The notes: generated by a model from the sequence alone, not told the origin. Shown: positions 1 to 8,415, counted from the first letter of the stretch. The stretch is 64,000 nt of DNA from Paenibacillus silvae (GCF_014639235.1 NZ_BMFU01000001.1:930001-994000); one strand, 5' to 3'. Program-made: numbers and translations.

Positions 1-257
1 ATCCCATCGTCACTACTTTGGATCGAGAAAACGCCATTCGCGTCCGCAAAAGCACGAATGAATAATTTAGTATAATTAAGCACGTCAATTGTTGGGCTTG
101 TGTATTGTGCATTTGCGGACATAGGCGTGTCTTTTAAAAAGGCTACTGTTCGTTGCGAGCTTACAATCTGTGAAGGTGAACTTCCATCATCGTTAGAACC
201 TACTATAGATACTCGAAAATCAACTAGTTTACCTTCCTTATCCCAATAGCTTGGCAT
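1..257 (-). CDS. Phage protein next to portal, C-terminus outside the window
   Basis: The frame is open from the ATG at 255-257 to the window edge (85 codons seen). An AAGGAGG site lies seven bases before the start. The product begins MPSYWDKEGKL and has alternating beta-type hydrophobic residues with no cysteine and no signal peptide. It follows the portal gene by about 70 bases in the direction of transcription, so a virion or assembly role is likely, but I do not recognise the family. Confidence 0.75.
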   Translation of the reverse strand, partial: MPSYWDKEGKLVDFRVSIVGSNDDGSSPSQIVSSQRTVAFLKDTPMSANAQYTSPTIDVLNYTKLFIRAFADANGVFSIQSSDDG

Positions 258-325
258 TGTAGTCCTCCTTCCGGTCCAGATCTGTATATAAAGGTCTCCT
301 GCGGGTTCAACAGAAGCCCGTTGTT

Positions 326-2098
326 TTATATGCCCATCGCCTGTGGTGCCATCGGCGGTGGAAGTTCTGTTTTCATAGGTGGAGATTGCTGCATACCCTG
401 TTGTTGCATCATGAGTTGCTGAACAATCACCAACTGTTGGTCAGGTTTCAGGCTGGCGAATGCTTCCTGTTCCTGTGGTTGCATGGTGGCAACCATTTGT
501 TCAATGATGCCGACGATTCCTTTCTTCTCTTCCATTTCCTTCATGAGCCTATCTCTGAACGGCACGACATTACGCGGTGCGTACTTCAAGAACTGCTCAT
601 ACGTGATGTTTCCACGGTTGAGTGCATCATTCAGACTGCTAAGTACAAGGGATTCGGAGTATGTCGAGCTGGGCCCCACATCAATTTTCAGATTTAATTC
701 CATATCCTTGTACTGTGATCCATTGAACATCTCCGCATATTCTTCTCCATCATCATCCTTTAGTATCACTTGACGTGGGAGGTTGTACTTCACTTTCCAA
801 AAGTCCTCCCAGATCCGACCAATGTCCTCGATGAAACGATAGAAACGACGCTTGATGGACTCAATTGGAATTGCTGCAGCCTTTTGTAGCAGCATGATTG
901 CCGTTGCATTGAGCTGTGCTGATGGCGCTGAGCCTGTAGCAGCCTCATCTGCTCCGGTCATTTGGCGTGTATAGCCAAGGATAGCTTCGACCAAGTTGGC
1001 TGCACTGGAACTGATAGTGCCCGGATTAAGGTACTTCACGCCATCCCCCTGTCCTGGCGCCAGACGATCCTCGATCATCTCACCCGGCGCATTAGTAACC
1101 TTGCTCGGGTCGATTGCCTGTGACTTGTAGACCATCTTAGGCCAGCCCGTAAGCTGTACAGACAGGATTTGCATGGCTACCAGCATATTGACCGCTTTCT
1201 GGTTCGGGATCAGTCCCTCTGTGTCACCAATGCCAAAAATGGACTTCTTCCGTCTCTCCCACTGCATCACTGCAAGTGGATAGCGGCTAAGTCCTGTTGC
1301 TGTGGGTTTTTTAAGTGTGATCCCACAACACGTTTTGGCGAACATGATTGCTGGCTTACCATCCTTGTCCTTGCCCTTCCAGTACCGGGTGAGCACTGTC
1401 ACCTTACTGGTGTCATTAAGCTCCACCTTCGCCATGTCATACCCCTGATCTGTCGTCTCCTTGTCGGGCTTGATCTGGGCACGCATGGCTGTACTGACCC
1501 CGTTTGCCTTCGCATAGGCCTTAACGTTGTCGACCATATCACGGCTGCTGATGATAATGTAAGGTTGCTTCTGCACATTGCGCTGCTGAGGATTGCCAAA
1601 GAACACATTAATCGGATCAATAACCTCACCCTCCATCTCTCCAATCCAAGCGAATCGTTTACCGCCCTTCATGTCGTTATCCCAGTAGTAGTGCATCACA
1701 CACGTTCCAGTGTTGGCGGCAGTGTCCAATGCCTCCTCGTTCAGTTCGTCTTGTTTGATACGCTCCCATGTGGCCTCAGAATAGCGACTGAACAGTTCAC
1801 CCACATCAACGTCCATCTGATTGTCCTCGACGATCTCCTGCGCACTGTACACCATCTTGATCTGCTCACTCATGACCGTGGCAACCTTGTGTGTCTCGAT
1901 CATCTTAATGACGTTGAACACCGGACGCGGCAGGTGTTTGGTGCGTTGTGTAGCCGCAGGCCACTGGTCTCCAGCTTTGAACCGCTCATACTCAGGCCAT
2001 TTGTCCAAGAATCGCATACGGCGTTTGTAGGACAATCCATCCTGATACTGCTTCTGCATCTCGCCTGCCAGCTTATCCAGCGTCTGTTCCTTGTCCAC
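326..2098 (-). CDS. Phage portal protein
   Basis: At 590 residues it has the length of P22-like or SPP1-like portals, the dodecameric ring at the capsid vertex through which DNA is packaged. The N-terminal third has the usual lead-in (WPEYERFKAGDQW, then a helix naming motif-like VFNVIKMIETHK). The middle contains a typical long-helix wing segment around MLLQKAAAIPIESIKRRFYRF. The C-terminus is Gln/Met/Pro-rich (residues about 550-590), as in many portals. The start is GTG with AGGAGG seven bases upstream. It lies directly after terL and a small gene, which is the standard packaging order. Family assignment is from order, length and overall pattern. Confidence 0.85.
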   Translation of the reverse strand: MDKEQTLDKLAGEMQKQYQDGLSYKRRMRFLDKWPEYERFKAGDQWPAATQRTKHLPRPVFNVIKMIETHKVATVMSEQIKMVYSAQEIVEDNQMDVDVGELFSRYSEATWERIKQDELNEEALDTAANTGTCVMHYYWDNDMKGGKRFAWIGEMEGEVIDPINVFFGNPQQRNVQKQPYIIISSRDMVDNVKAYAKANGVSTAMRAQIKPDKETTDQGYDMAKVELNDTSKVTVLTRYWKGKDKDGKPAIMFAKTCCGITLKKPTATGLSRYPLAVMQWERRKKSIFGIGDTEGLIPNQKAVNMLVAMQILSVQLTGWPKMVYKSQAIDPSKVTNAPGEMIEDRLAPGQGDGVKYLNPGTISSSAANLVEAILGYTRQMTGADEAATGSAPSAQLNATAIMLLQKAAAIPIESIKRRFYRFIEDIGRIWEDFWKVKYNLPRQVILKDDDGEEYAEMFNGSQYKDMELNLKIDVGPSSTYSESLVLSSLNDALNRGNITYEQFLKYAPRNVVPFRDRLMKEMEEKKGIVGIIEQMVATMQPQEQEAFASLKPDQQLVIVQQLMMQQQGMQQSPPMKTELPPPMAPQAMGI

Positions 2099-2276
2099 TT
2101 ATCGCACCTCCTGTCCATTCGTTCATTAGACTCTGTATCTCCACCTTTTGCGCTGGTGTCAGCGGCTTGATGTCACCAATCATTTCACGCATCTTGCCGT
2201 TGATTAGCGTTATTGTCTCTTGCTCAAGGTTCGGAAGCTTCAGGAGCTCACCCAGTTTGATTGCATCGTCTACCAT
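2073..2276 (-). CDS. Small phage protein between TerL and portal
   Basis: A 67-residue protein beginning MVDDAIKLGELLKL, with two amphipathic helices and a Gly-rich tail. Its start overlaps the end of terL and its end overlaps the portal start by 26 bases, so it is translated as part of the packaging operon. AGGAGG lies eleven bases before the ATG. Function not recognised. Confidence 0.7.
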   Translation of the reverse strand: MVDDAIKLGELLKLPNLEQETITLINGKMREMIGDIKPLTPAQKVEIQSLMNEWTGGAISGQGTDAG

Positions 2277-3757
2277 TCCAGATACCCACCTCCTGTGCTT
2301 TCTGTGTCCGTCCGGAATGGGAACGGCGTCACGGTTTGTTTATTTTCAGGTATGTTGCCGTTAAAATAGATGAATCTGTGCAATGCTTGAGACATGGCGT
2401 CCACTTGGTCATCATGTTTACCATTCGGGAAGCTCGCTGCCTCTTCCACGAAGTCGTGTATCCACTCAGCCTGCCGTGGTATAAACACATTCCCGCTCTC
2501 GATAAATGCAGATACCGCGTTAACCCGGGCAACCTTACCGCCTTCTGGGTTAACAGGGATGATTCCGCCTATCTGTGAATGCAATGTTGAAATGATCGCT
2601 GATCCATTGGCCTTGTCCTCAATCAGCTTCCAAGCTGCATCAGGATGCTTTGTGTGCATGTTCATAATGGACTTCACTGTTGCTGTAAAGTTCATCTTCG
2701 CTCTTACCTGATCGATCAGGTACATATTGGCTTGATTTTTACCCCACACCTGAATGACCACATAGTCGCTGTCGTCACTGTCTTTAAACGCTGCGTCTAC
2801 ACTTATCAGCTTAGAGGCCACAGGCGGTAGCACATCATAGTACTTCCACCATTGCCGTTTGAGCATGTTACCCTCTTGGCTGGTTGGCCTGCCCTGGTAC
2901 AACGCATTAAATGATGAAGGGTACTTCTTACGCGATTCTATGAAGTTGTAACTGTATCGCTCGGGCCACAATGGTTCTCCTGGGTCCCTACCAAGCAAGT
3001 CACCTTCCTCCGCTTCCAGAGGTAAGTTGATCATGTTCATTGGGATGGGCTGACCGTACTCAGGATTCTGCAGCCTGCCGATCAGGTCGTCTTCGTGCCA
3101 CCTGGTCATGATAAAAATACAAATAGCACCCGGATGTAAACGTGTAGAGAATGAATCAATCCACTCACTCCACATCTTATCCCGGTACACTTGTGAATCC
3201 GCTTCTTCGCGGTTTTTAATTGGGTCGTCAATGATCATTAGGTCGGCACCCTCACCAGTAACACCCGCAAGAATACCGCGTGAGATCATACCACCTCGCG
3301 TTCCATCTATATCCCAGTCGGATGATGACTTGGTTGTCGGGCTAACCTGTAACCCAAACAGCTCTTCGCCATACCTACGCATCTTCTGTAGGTTCTTCTT
3401 ACCAAACTTGGATGCGAACGTGGTGTTGTATGATCCCTCGATGATTCTATCGTTAGGGAACTGTCCCAAATAGAAGCTCGGTAATGTCTCCGTTATCGTC
3501 ATCGACTTGCCGTGCCGTGGTGGGATGGATAAACCAATGTACTGGTCTTCCATAGGTATCTTCCCGGCAATCATGTCCTTCTTGCGGTCTATCGCATCCT
3601 GAATGATTTCAGCAATGAACCGACCGTGTGTACTGTCCTTGTACAGGCCATCATGAGCGTACTTGATGTAGTCGTAATAGTTAGCCTTTGCCTGTTCTTT
3701 AGTCTCTACCTCAAGCAGTGCTATGAGTTCCATTTCCTCGGCGGCGGTTAAGCTCAT
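2270..3757 (-). CDS. Terminase large subunit (packaging ATPase and nuclease)
   Basis: A 495-residue protein. The N-terminal ATPase has a Walker A-like loop (IPPRHGKSMT, about residues 77-86) and a Walker B segment LMIIDDPI near residue 173. The C-terminal RNase H-like nuclease begins at ISVDAAFKDSDDSDY, where the Asp residues are the expected metal ligands, and a later acidic segment (KHDDQVDAM) is also typical. It cuts concatemeric phage DNA and pumps it into the prohead through the portal. The gene overlaps terS by 47 bases. The start codon is uncertain: a GAGG lies only four bases before the ATG at 3757, and another Met is eight codons later. Confidence 0.93.
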   Translation of the reverse strand: MSLTAAEEMELIALLEVETKEQAKANYYDYIKYAHDGLYKDSTHGRFIAEIIQDAIDRKKDMIAGKIPMEDQYIGLSIPPRHGKSMTITETLPSFYLGQFPNDRIIEGSYNTTFASKFGKKNLQKMRRYGEELFGLQVSPTTKSSSDWDIDGTRGGMISRGILAGVTGEGADLMIIDDPIKNREEADSQVYRDKMWSEWIDSFSTRLHPGAICIFIMTRWHEDDLIGRLQNPEYGQPIPMNMINLPLEAEEGDLLGRDPGEPLWPERYSYNFIESRKKYPSSFNALYQGRPTSQEGNMLKRQWWKYYDVLPPVASKLISVDAAFKDSDDSDYVVIQVWGKNQANMYLIDQVRAKMNFTATVKSIMNMHTKHPDAAWKLIEDKANGSAIISTLHSQIGGIIPVNPEGGKVARVNAVSAFIESGNVFIPRQAEWIHDFVEEAASFPNGKHDDQVDAMSQALHRFIYFNGNIPENKQTVTPFPFRTDTESTGGGYLEW

Positions 3758-4151
3758 CTATCCTCGCCCTCCGTTCTTCTGCCGATAGATCGGTGATGTT
3801 CTGTGTGGTGTTATGCATACCTCCAGTCACCTCAACCTTATCTTTGAACATGCCCAAATGTTTCGCCACACTGTCTAACGCACTACGAGCCACAGCGGGG
3901 TCTTCAACCTTCGTATTAAGGATTATGTCCTTGTACTGTTGTAACACCCACTCAGCGGTCATTTCAGACTTCTCAGCGTGTTTCTGCTGTCTTTTCTTGA
4001 TCTCCTTCTCTATTTCAGGTTTCTTCAGGTTTTCCTGCCCAATGCTATACGCCGTTTTCTCGCTGTAACCAGCACGAATCGCCGCTTGCGTGGCATTGCC
4101 GTCGATCATGAACTCATCACAAAACTTTTGTTGTTTTGGCGTCAATGCCAT
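3711..4151 (-). CDS. Terminase small subunit
   Basis: The N-terminal sequence (LTPKQQKFCDEFMIDGNATQ, then AAIRAGYSEKTA) is the DNA-recognition helix-turn-helix typical of Terminase_2 family proteins, followed by a coiled region. It binds the pac or cos site and hands DNA to TerL. I chose the ATG at 4151 because AGGAAGG lies eight bases before it; a GTG three codons upstream sits inside that ribosome site. The product is 146 residues. Confidence 0.92.
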   Translation of the reverse strand: MALTPKQQKFCDEFMIDGNATQAAIRAGYSEKTAYSIGQENLKKPEIEKEIKKRQQKHAEKSEMTAEWVLQQYKDIILNTKVEDPAVARSALDSVAKHLGMFKDKVEVTGGMHNTTQNITDLSAEERRARIDELNRRRGNGTHSTA

Positions 4152-4168
4152 GGGTATCACCTTCCTCT

Positions 4169-4417
4169 CTACTCCAGTTTTTTTATGTCATCCGCAATCT
4201 CTCTGAGCCGTTCACTCAATTGCAGTGCTAACTCATGCGTTATTTGTATGATATGTCCTCCTTCTACAACGGCTGATCTACCACCGTCCAATTGAACTAC
4301 ATGCCCACTTCCTAGATAGATTCGATCCGCCTTTTCCAAACCTTCCGCTAGCGACCTCAACCATTCTTCATTGTTTGTGTTGAACTTATTTGGTATATCC
4401 TCATTACCTACTGTCAT
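4169..4417 (-). CDS. Small phage protein before TerS
   Basis: An 82-residue protein with central Gly-rich beta segments (LGSGHVVQLDGGR, VVEGGHIIQITH) followed by a helix ending in LREIADDIKKLE. GAGGAGGG precedes the ATG by eight bases. It is the first gene of the late operon after the leader RNA region. Function not recognised. Confidence 0.7.
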   Translation of the reverse strand: MTVGNEDIPNKFNTNNEEWLRSLAEGLEKADRIYLGSGHVVQLDGGRSAVVEGGHIIQITHELALQLSERLREIADDIKKLE

Positions 4418-4542
4418 GTGTTATCCCTCCTCTTAATGACCCAACCCTATACGGCCCCCGCTGGCGCTGGGTGATTCGGTCGCCTCGATGGCCTTCGGCA
4501 AAAACAAAAAGAGCAACGGCGCTTAACCGTCACTCTCTCGTT

Positions 4543-4659
4543 TGATGTGGGCAAGGATTTGCACCTTGCATGTATAAGACAATTGGGTCACAGGCGGGTC
4601 ACATCCTATCCAAACCAGCTTATACTCCCTTTTGCGTCTACCTATTCCGCCACCACATC
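4543..4659 (-). ncRNA. tRNA-like RNA in the late-operon leader
   Basis: On the minus strand a perfect 7-bp acceptor-like stem is formed by GATGTGG (4659-4653) and CCACATC (4550-4544). It is followed by TG, a D-arm-like GCG...CGC hairpin containing GGTAGA, and near the 3' end a T-arm-like stem CAAGG/CCTTG with loop TGCAAAT. In place of an anticodon arm and variable arm there is about 65 nt, including a 7-bp helix GTATAAG/CTTATAC (4625-4619 with 4578-4572), and no CCA is encoded. It resembles a tRNA-Leu or tmRNA-like fold, but I find no valid anticodon arm. It could be a decayed phage tRNA or a structural leader RNA. Confidence 0.5.
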
Positions 4660-4788
4660 ATTGCCCCTCACGCACCTACAACACGTAAAACGTGCCATCC
4701 AGCAGCCGTGACAAGCGTCTGAAGGAACGTTGTAAACGACGACTGCGCATACAGCTATCGGCGCTTATCATCCGTTCCCTATGTTAGT

Positions 4789-4855
4789 ATCATAGCAAAT
4801 CCCGTGTTGCATATGTGTGCGAATTATGTTGCATGAATGATGCACAGATGATGCA
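4789..4855 (-). promoter_or_regulatory. Late promoter with phased 11-bp activator array
   Basis: Five consecutive 11-bp units on the minus strand (4855-4845, 4844-4834, 4833-4823, 4822-4812, 4811-4801) start TGCATCAT, TGCATCAT, TGCAACAT, a degenerate TCGCACAC and TGCAACAC. Twelve bases on lies a -10-like TATGAT (4794-4789), with no clear -35. The array lies between the ArpU-type regulator gene and the late genes it should control. Inference: the ArpU-type protein binds each turn of the helix and recruits polymerase. Confidence 0.65.
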
Positions 4856-4862
4856 TTTACCA

Positions 4863-5276
4863 TCAGGCAGGACGCTTGTCCAGCATATAATCCAGATTGA
4901 TAATCTCTTTTTCTTTGTCACTCAGCGGAGCCAGCGCAATTGACAATTTACGTATCGCCTCAGTGTGCCAGCGACCTACCGTTGTTCGGTCCCGGTGTAT
5001 CGCCTTAGCAATCTCAACCAGATCCATCGTGTTACGCTCCAGGTACTTGCGCATGATTACGGTGCGCTGGTCGTCACTCAGTACGTCATTGACTGCGCCG
5101 TCGATCAGATTAACGATGCGGCTATACCTCGACTTGTCCCAACCGTCCAGATTGCCGTATGAGCGCTCATCATACACTCGTGGTAGATACACCGTGTCGA
5201 CCTCGGTCAGATTGCTTACAGCGAATTTGTATGACCTATAATCCTTCAGCAGCTCCGTCACCTGATTGTTGTCCAT
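4863..5276 (-). CDS. ArpU-family late transcription activator
   Basis: A 137-residue sigma-region-4-like protein. The C-terminal half (VIMRKYLERNTMDLVEIAKA, then IHRDRTTVGRWHTEAIRKL) is a helix-turn-helix of the kind that binds -35-like sites. ArpU-family regulators switch on phage late genes. The ATG at 5276 is chosen because GAGGAGGGA precedes it; an upstream ATG at 5309 has no ribosome site. The gene ends eight bases before the phased array that leads the late operon. Confidence 0.85.
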   Translation of the reverse strand: MDNNQVTELLKDYRSYKFAVSNLTEVDTVYLPRVYDERSYGNLDGWDKSRYSRIVNLIDGAVNDVLSDDQRTVIMRKYLERNTMDLVEIAKAIHRDRTTVGRWHTEAIRKLSIALAPLSDKEKEIINLDYMLDKRPA

Positions 5277-5550
5277 GTTCTCCCTCCTCAAATCGTTGTT
5301 TAAACTCATAATCCATATATTTGCACCAGCCTGTTAACTCCGATCGCACCAGCCAGTCACCTTTGTATAGATTGATGTATCCGTGTACACCTCGTATCGC
5401 AACCTGTATTGCATCTTGCCCGGCCCGGATATACTTCCGATGCTCTACATGATCACTGCCTGTGAACGCCTTTACTGCGGCAACAGTAGCCGGAGAGTAA
5501 TCCTTGATCTGGATCGCTCTCACGGTTTCTGCTTTGCGGTGGTAGATCAT
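5236..5550 (-). CDS. Small phage protein, paralogue of the next gene
   Basis: A 104-residue protein with start MIYHRKAETVRAIQI and end GDWLVRSE...YEFKQRFE. This layout matches the neighbour at 5547-5834 (FRKKPVEVEARML ... GDYIIKG...DIFAKTYE), so the two look like diverged tandem copies of a common phage beta-barrel family. It overlaps the upstream gene by ATGA. Function unknown. Confidence 0.75.
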   Translation of the reverse strand: MIYHRKAETVRAIQIKDYSPATVAAVKAFTGSDHVEHRKYIRAGQDAIQVAIRGVHGYINLYKGDWLVRSELTGWCKYMDYEFKQRFEEGEHGQQSGDGAAEGL

Positions 5551-5834
5551 GCTGGCTCGTATGTCTTGGCGAATATGTCAGGCTTGCACGAATAAAATTC
5601 ACCGTTAACGCCTTTGATGATGTAATCACCAAACCTTGCTAACATGGTACCTTCGAGTGTAGTGATTTCTACACCACCCCGCTCAATGGCGCTGTCTATA
5701 CAAGCGTTTCGTCCAAAGGCGCTAGTTGACATATCAATATCATTGACCCACTCTATCGCCGCCGCAATCTTTTCTCTTTCATTCACAAGCATACGCGCCT
5801 CAACCTCAACTGGCTTCTTCCTGAACTTCGCCAT
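5547..5834 (-). CDS. Small phage protein of the 'PGDYIIKGVNGEFYPCKP' family
   Basis: A 95-residue protein whose C-terminal motif GDYIIKGVNGEFYSCKPD is seen in many Gram-positive phages and prophages, with unknown function. The ATG at 5834 overlaps the upstream stop (TGATG), and AGAGG precedes it by seven bases. Confidence 0.82.
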   Translation of the reverse strand: MAKFRKKPVEVEARMLVNEREKIAAAIEWVNDIDMSTSAFGRNACIDSAIERGGVEITTLEGTMLARFGDYIIKGVNGEFYSCKPDIFAKTYEPA

Positions 5835-6862
5835 CACGCTACCTCTGCCTGCGGCTGCTCCAACCGAGCTACGCGTTTCTTGAGTTCCTCAAATTCTGCT
5901 CGCGTAACTTCTCCCGTTGTCGTCTCAGTAGCACTTCCTGCCAGCTGTTCTTCAGCCAGCTTGTGTCCGTCTTCGGTATCTTCTTCGAGATAGCCCCAGG
6001 GAGGCGTCAGTTCGCTGCTCTCTTCCACACTTTCAGATTGTGCCAGATCCTCATCAACACGTTCGGGTTCTTCGACTCGTACTCGAAATTGCGGCGCCTC
6101 TTCGGCGCTCACCTCCCGGTACTTTCCTTTTTCGAGGTAGTTGAAGGTGATCTCTTCGTCTGTGGCGGCCAGTTTTGCCTTGAAGTTCGCTCCACGGTTG
6201 TCCATCGGCTGAATATCGTAAATCGCTGGCTTGGCTTCCTCTTCCCGTTTTTTCTGCTCTTTCCAGGCTGCCATTGCATCACCAGCGTCAATGACCTTAA
6301 CCGCATTCGCCGCACCCACTGCCAGCTGCTGGCGCAGATCGTCAATGTGACTGTTCAGGCGTGCAATCTCTGCTTTGGCCTCTTCCAGCTGATTCACTGC
6401 TGCATCACGCTTGCTTGCTGTGTCCTCCAACTCCATGCGCACGTCCCTGATCTCTGTCACCAGTTTGGCATTCGCTTCCCCAGCTTCGTCAGCCGCCGAC
6501 TGTGCTGCATCCTTGGACGCTGTTTCTGCTGCCAGACGCTCGCGCAAATCTTTAACCTCGGTCATCCAATGCTCATCACGTTGAAGTAATGCGTTTTGCA
6601 CGGCAATTTTCACGACCTGATACGCTGCTTCCGCCGACTCAGTTGATTCGTTTTTAAACATCTCACGCATTGTGACTCCTTCCAAGTCGAGGTTATCCAT
6701 GATGTAGGCTACCTCTTGCTGAGCCTCTTCCACATGTTGTTGTTCCAAGAAGTCAATTTCCGTTTGCAAATCTGCCAACTTACCCGCATCCGCCATTGCA
6801 CCACGTTGCTTTTCGACATTGAGTTCATACCGTAATTCGCTAATACGATCTTGCTTTTCCAC
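5834..6862 (-). CDS. Long coiled-coil phage protein
   Basis: A 342-residue protein. Residues about 1-45 and 100-185 are strong coiled coil, rich in Glu/Ala/Lys/Asp heptads (for example SKRDAAVNQLEEAKAEIARL). Then come an acidic linker and a final short coil ending RVARLEQPQAEVA. Starts at GTG with GGGGTG upstream. It heads a translationally coupled run leading to the ArpU gene. A scaffold or structural role is possible, but the family is not recognised. Confidence 0.72.
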   Translation of the reverse strand: MEKQDRISELRYELNVEKQRGAMADAGKLADLQTEIDFLEQQHVEEAQQEVAYIMDNLDLEGVTMREMFKNESTESAEAAYQVVKIAVQNALLQRDEHWMTEVKDLRERLAAETASKDAAQSAADEAGEANAKLVTEIRDVRMELEDTASKRDAAVNQLEEAKAEIARLNSHIDDLRQQLAVGAANAVKVIDAGDAMAAWKEQKKREEEAKPAIYDIQPMDNRGANFKAKLAATDEEITFNYLEKGKYREVSAEEAPQFRVRVEEPERVDEDLAQSESVEESSELTPPWGYLEEDTEDGHKLAEEQLAGSATETTTGEVTRAEFEELKKRVARLEQPQAEVA

Positions 6863-6999
6863 CTACATACACCCCGTTTTCCGATAGTAATAGTTATATA
6901 TCTTATTATAGCACATTTAGTGGTTATAAAGTACTTTTTTCTACGTTTTACACAATATTTTGTGGTTTATCTTCAACATGTCACATTTGACAAATCCGA

Positions 7000-7182
7000 T
7001 CATGCAATATCTCGTTTACCGACTTTCCAGCCATCCATTTTAAACCACCCAGTAGGCTCGTAGAGACGTTTTTGTGTTGGTCCTACCAATCTACCGTCAA
7101 AGTCTATCAAACGCCCTCTACACGCCCCAGAATCGTCGAGGAGTACCCATCCGTCTCCAACGTGTACGTACCGTCCAATCAT
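7000..7182 (-). CDS. Small phage protein
   Basis: 60 residues (MIGRYVHVGDGWVLLDDSGA ...), mostly beta, with a Trp-rich C-terminus. Its ATG overlaps the stop of the RusA reading frame (ATGA), so it is coupled to the recombination operon. Function unknown. The 137 bases after it hold no gene. Confidence 0.65.
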   Translation of the reverse strand: MIGRYVHVGDGWVLLDDSGACRGRLIDFDGRLVGPTQKRLYEPTGWFKMDGWKVGKRDIA

Positions 7183-7576
7183 GCTACCTCTACCTCCCTC
7201 AGTCTGATCTCGATTCTTGGCTTGTCCGAATAAAACTTCTGCGTGAGCAACGAAACCACCTGATTGTCATCGTTCCAGGCAATCTTGTTCAGAGCGTCGA
7301 AAATACCTTTTACGCAATTGTCGATGTCCGGCTTTACTACAGGCATCGTCTGACCGACTCTAGCGGCCTCCTGACGCTTTTTTGACCAACTGCTAGGAAT
7401 TAGTGTATCTCGGCGTGTACGGGCCTTCTGAGTGGCTCTGCGCAGTATGCTCTGGCTAATAGGCCGATGTGTTTCTTGTAACTGAGATAACGTTGAGCCG
7501 TTTCGCTTGTCCATTTCCCCTTCTGCGTCATGCGGACTGCACCCATAGGAGCAATGTCCACGGTAAATTCAATCAA
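7179..7576 (-). pseudogene. RusA-type Holliday junction resolvase, frameshifted
   Basis: The N-terminal half (IEFTVDIAPMGAVRMTQKG through RPVHAEIH) ends at a TAA at 7400-7402. The C-terminal half with the RusA catalytic pattern (PDIDNCVKGIFDALN, then WNDDNQV) continues in another frame from about 7405. Joined, they give a normal-length RusA of about 130 residues, the enzyme that cleaves four-way junctions. The TTG start at 7576 has GGGAGGTGG upstream and overlaps the previous stop. No slippery heptamer is visible at the junction, so a small deletion or a sequencing error is more likely than programmed frameshifting. Confidence 0.8.
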
Positions 7577-8034
7577 GCTGCACCACCTCCCTTCCGTTTC
7601 ACCAGCTCGTGATTGACCCGTGTCTTGGGTACACCGACCTCTCTGGCAATGTCTGACCGCAGCCATCCGTATTCGTACAGTTCCATGATCTTGTCTGACT
7701 GCGCCTTGCTCAGTGGCACATCCAAACTTTGCAGGATCAAGTCCGGCCCTGGTTCCACCTTTGTCTTCACGTACATCTTGTATTGCTCCCCCTTCTGCCG
7801 CCCCTTACGTGTGGAGTGGCTTTCCCGTTCTTCCGCAATCTCGTCAATCAACTGCATCACTTTATTTGCGATAAACTGTTTCCGCTGTGCTGCCGGTATC
7901 CCAAACATGGCGGCTTCTGAGTCAAATCGCGATACGATCCGGTCGGCATCCTCCAACCGGTCGGCATCCTCCAACTTCTCGCGCAGCAGATACTCCCATG
8001 GTGCGTAAATGTCGTGCATCTCTTTGTGATTCAT
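7573..8034 (-). CDS. Phage helix-turn-helix protein
   Basis: 153 residues. The C-terminus (YGWLRSDIAREVGVPKTRVN) is a helix-turn-helix. Near the N-terminus LEDADR is repeated in tandem, encoded by two exact 18-bp units at 7940-7975. I chose the ATG at 8034, preceded by GGGGGGAG; the longer frame overlaps the upstream gene. Probably a DNA-binding early protein; no specific family is recognised. Confidence 0.7.
   Translation of the reverse strand: MNHKEMHDIYAPWEYLLREKLEDADRLEDADRIVSRFDSEAAMFGIPAAQRKQFIANKVMQLIDEIAEERESHSTRKGRQKGEQYKMYVKTKVEPGPDLILQSLDVPLSKAQSDKIMELYEYGWLRSDIAREVGVPKTRVNHELVKRKGGGAA
7940..7975. repeat. Tandem duplication of an 18-bp unit inside a coding sequence
   Basis: Two exact adjacent copies of an 18-bp unit (7940-7957 and 7958-7975) add six residues (LEDADR) in frame. 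It looks like a recent replication-slippage duplication. Confidence 0.85.
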
Positions 8035-8041
8035 CCCGGGC

Positions 8042-8302
8042 TCACTCCCCCCGTCCCTGCGCGATAAGTTCTTTTGCTTTTTCAATCCCTTCAGGCTGGA
8101 GCCATCCCACACGGACATTCACTCCATATTCATACCACCCTTTCCGGGTCCACTTCCCCAACAAGTACCACGCTCGCTTGTTATGCATGTAAAACCCATC
8201 TTCTTGAATCAACTCTTTCACGCTGATTCCGTCTTTTTTCAGGTATCCATTGTGGCATCGGTTGTAAATGTCTATCAAAAACCTCTTCTCGTCTTCTTTC
8301 AT
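8042..8302 (-). CDS. Small winged-helix-like phage protein
   Basis: 86 residues, starting MKEDEKRFLIDIYNRCHNGY. The helix-helix-beta layout (ISVKELIQEDG ... WYLLGKWTRKGWYEYGVNV) suggests a small winged helix. AGGAGGAAGCGGC precedes the ATG. It overlaps the 34-codon gene upstream by ATGA. Confidence 0.75.
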   Translation of the reverse strand: MKEDEKRFLIDIYNRCHNGYLKKDGISVKELIQEDGFYMHNKRAWYLLGKWTRKGWYEYGVNVRVGWLQPEGIEKAKELIAQGRGE

Positions 8303-8403
8303 GCCGCTTCCTCCTCAGTGTCGTCTGCAAAGGCCTCTCGGCCCCGGCGCAGGAATTCTTCGTAGTCTTGGTCTATCAGGTCGTAGTCGTCTATTGGTTT
8401 CAT
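8299..8403 (-). CDS. 34-residue acidic phage peptide
   Basis: A short frame encoding MKPIDDYDLIDQDYEEFLRR and an acidic tail ending EEEAA. GGGAG lies eight bases before the ATG, and its TGA overlaps the ATG of the next gene (ATGA), so it sits in the operon as a genuine coupled gene. Function unknown. Confidence 0.65.
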   Translation of the reverse strand: MKPIDDYDLIDQDYEEFLRRGREAFADDTEEEAA

Positions 8404-8415
8404 GGTTATCGCTCC

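Noticed and set aside
386..2170. Long plus-strand frames opposite the portal gene
   Set aside because: Shadows of the portal coding strand: no ribosome sites, Cys/His-rich nonsense-like products.
4543..4659. Ordinary tRNA-Leu gene
   Set aside because: Acceptor and T arms fit, but no 5-bp anticodon stem with 7-base loop can be formed and the middle is about 30 nt too long.
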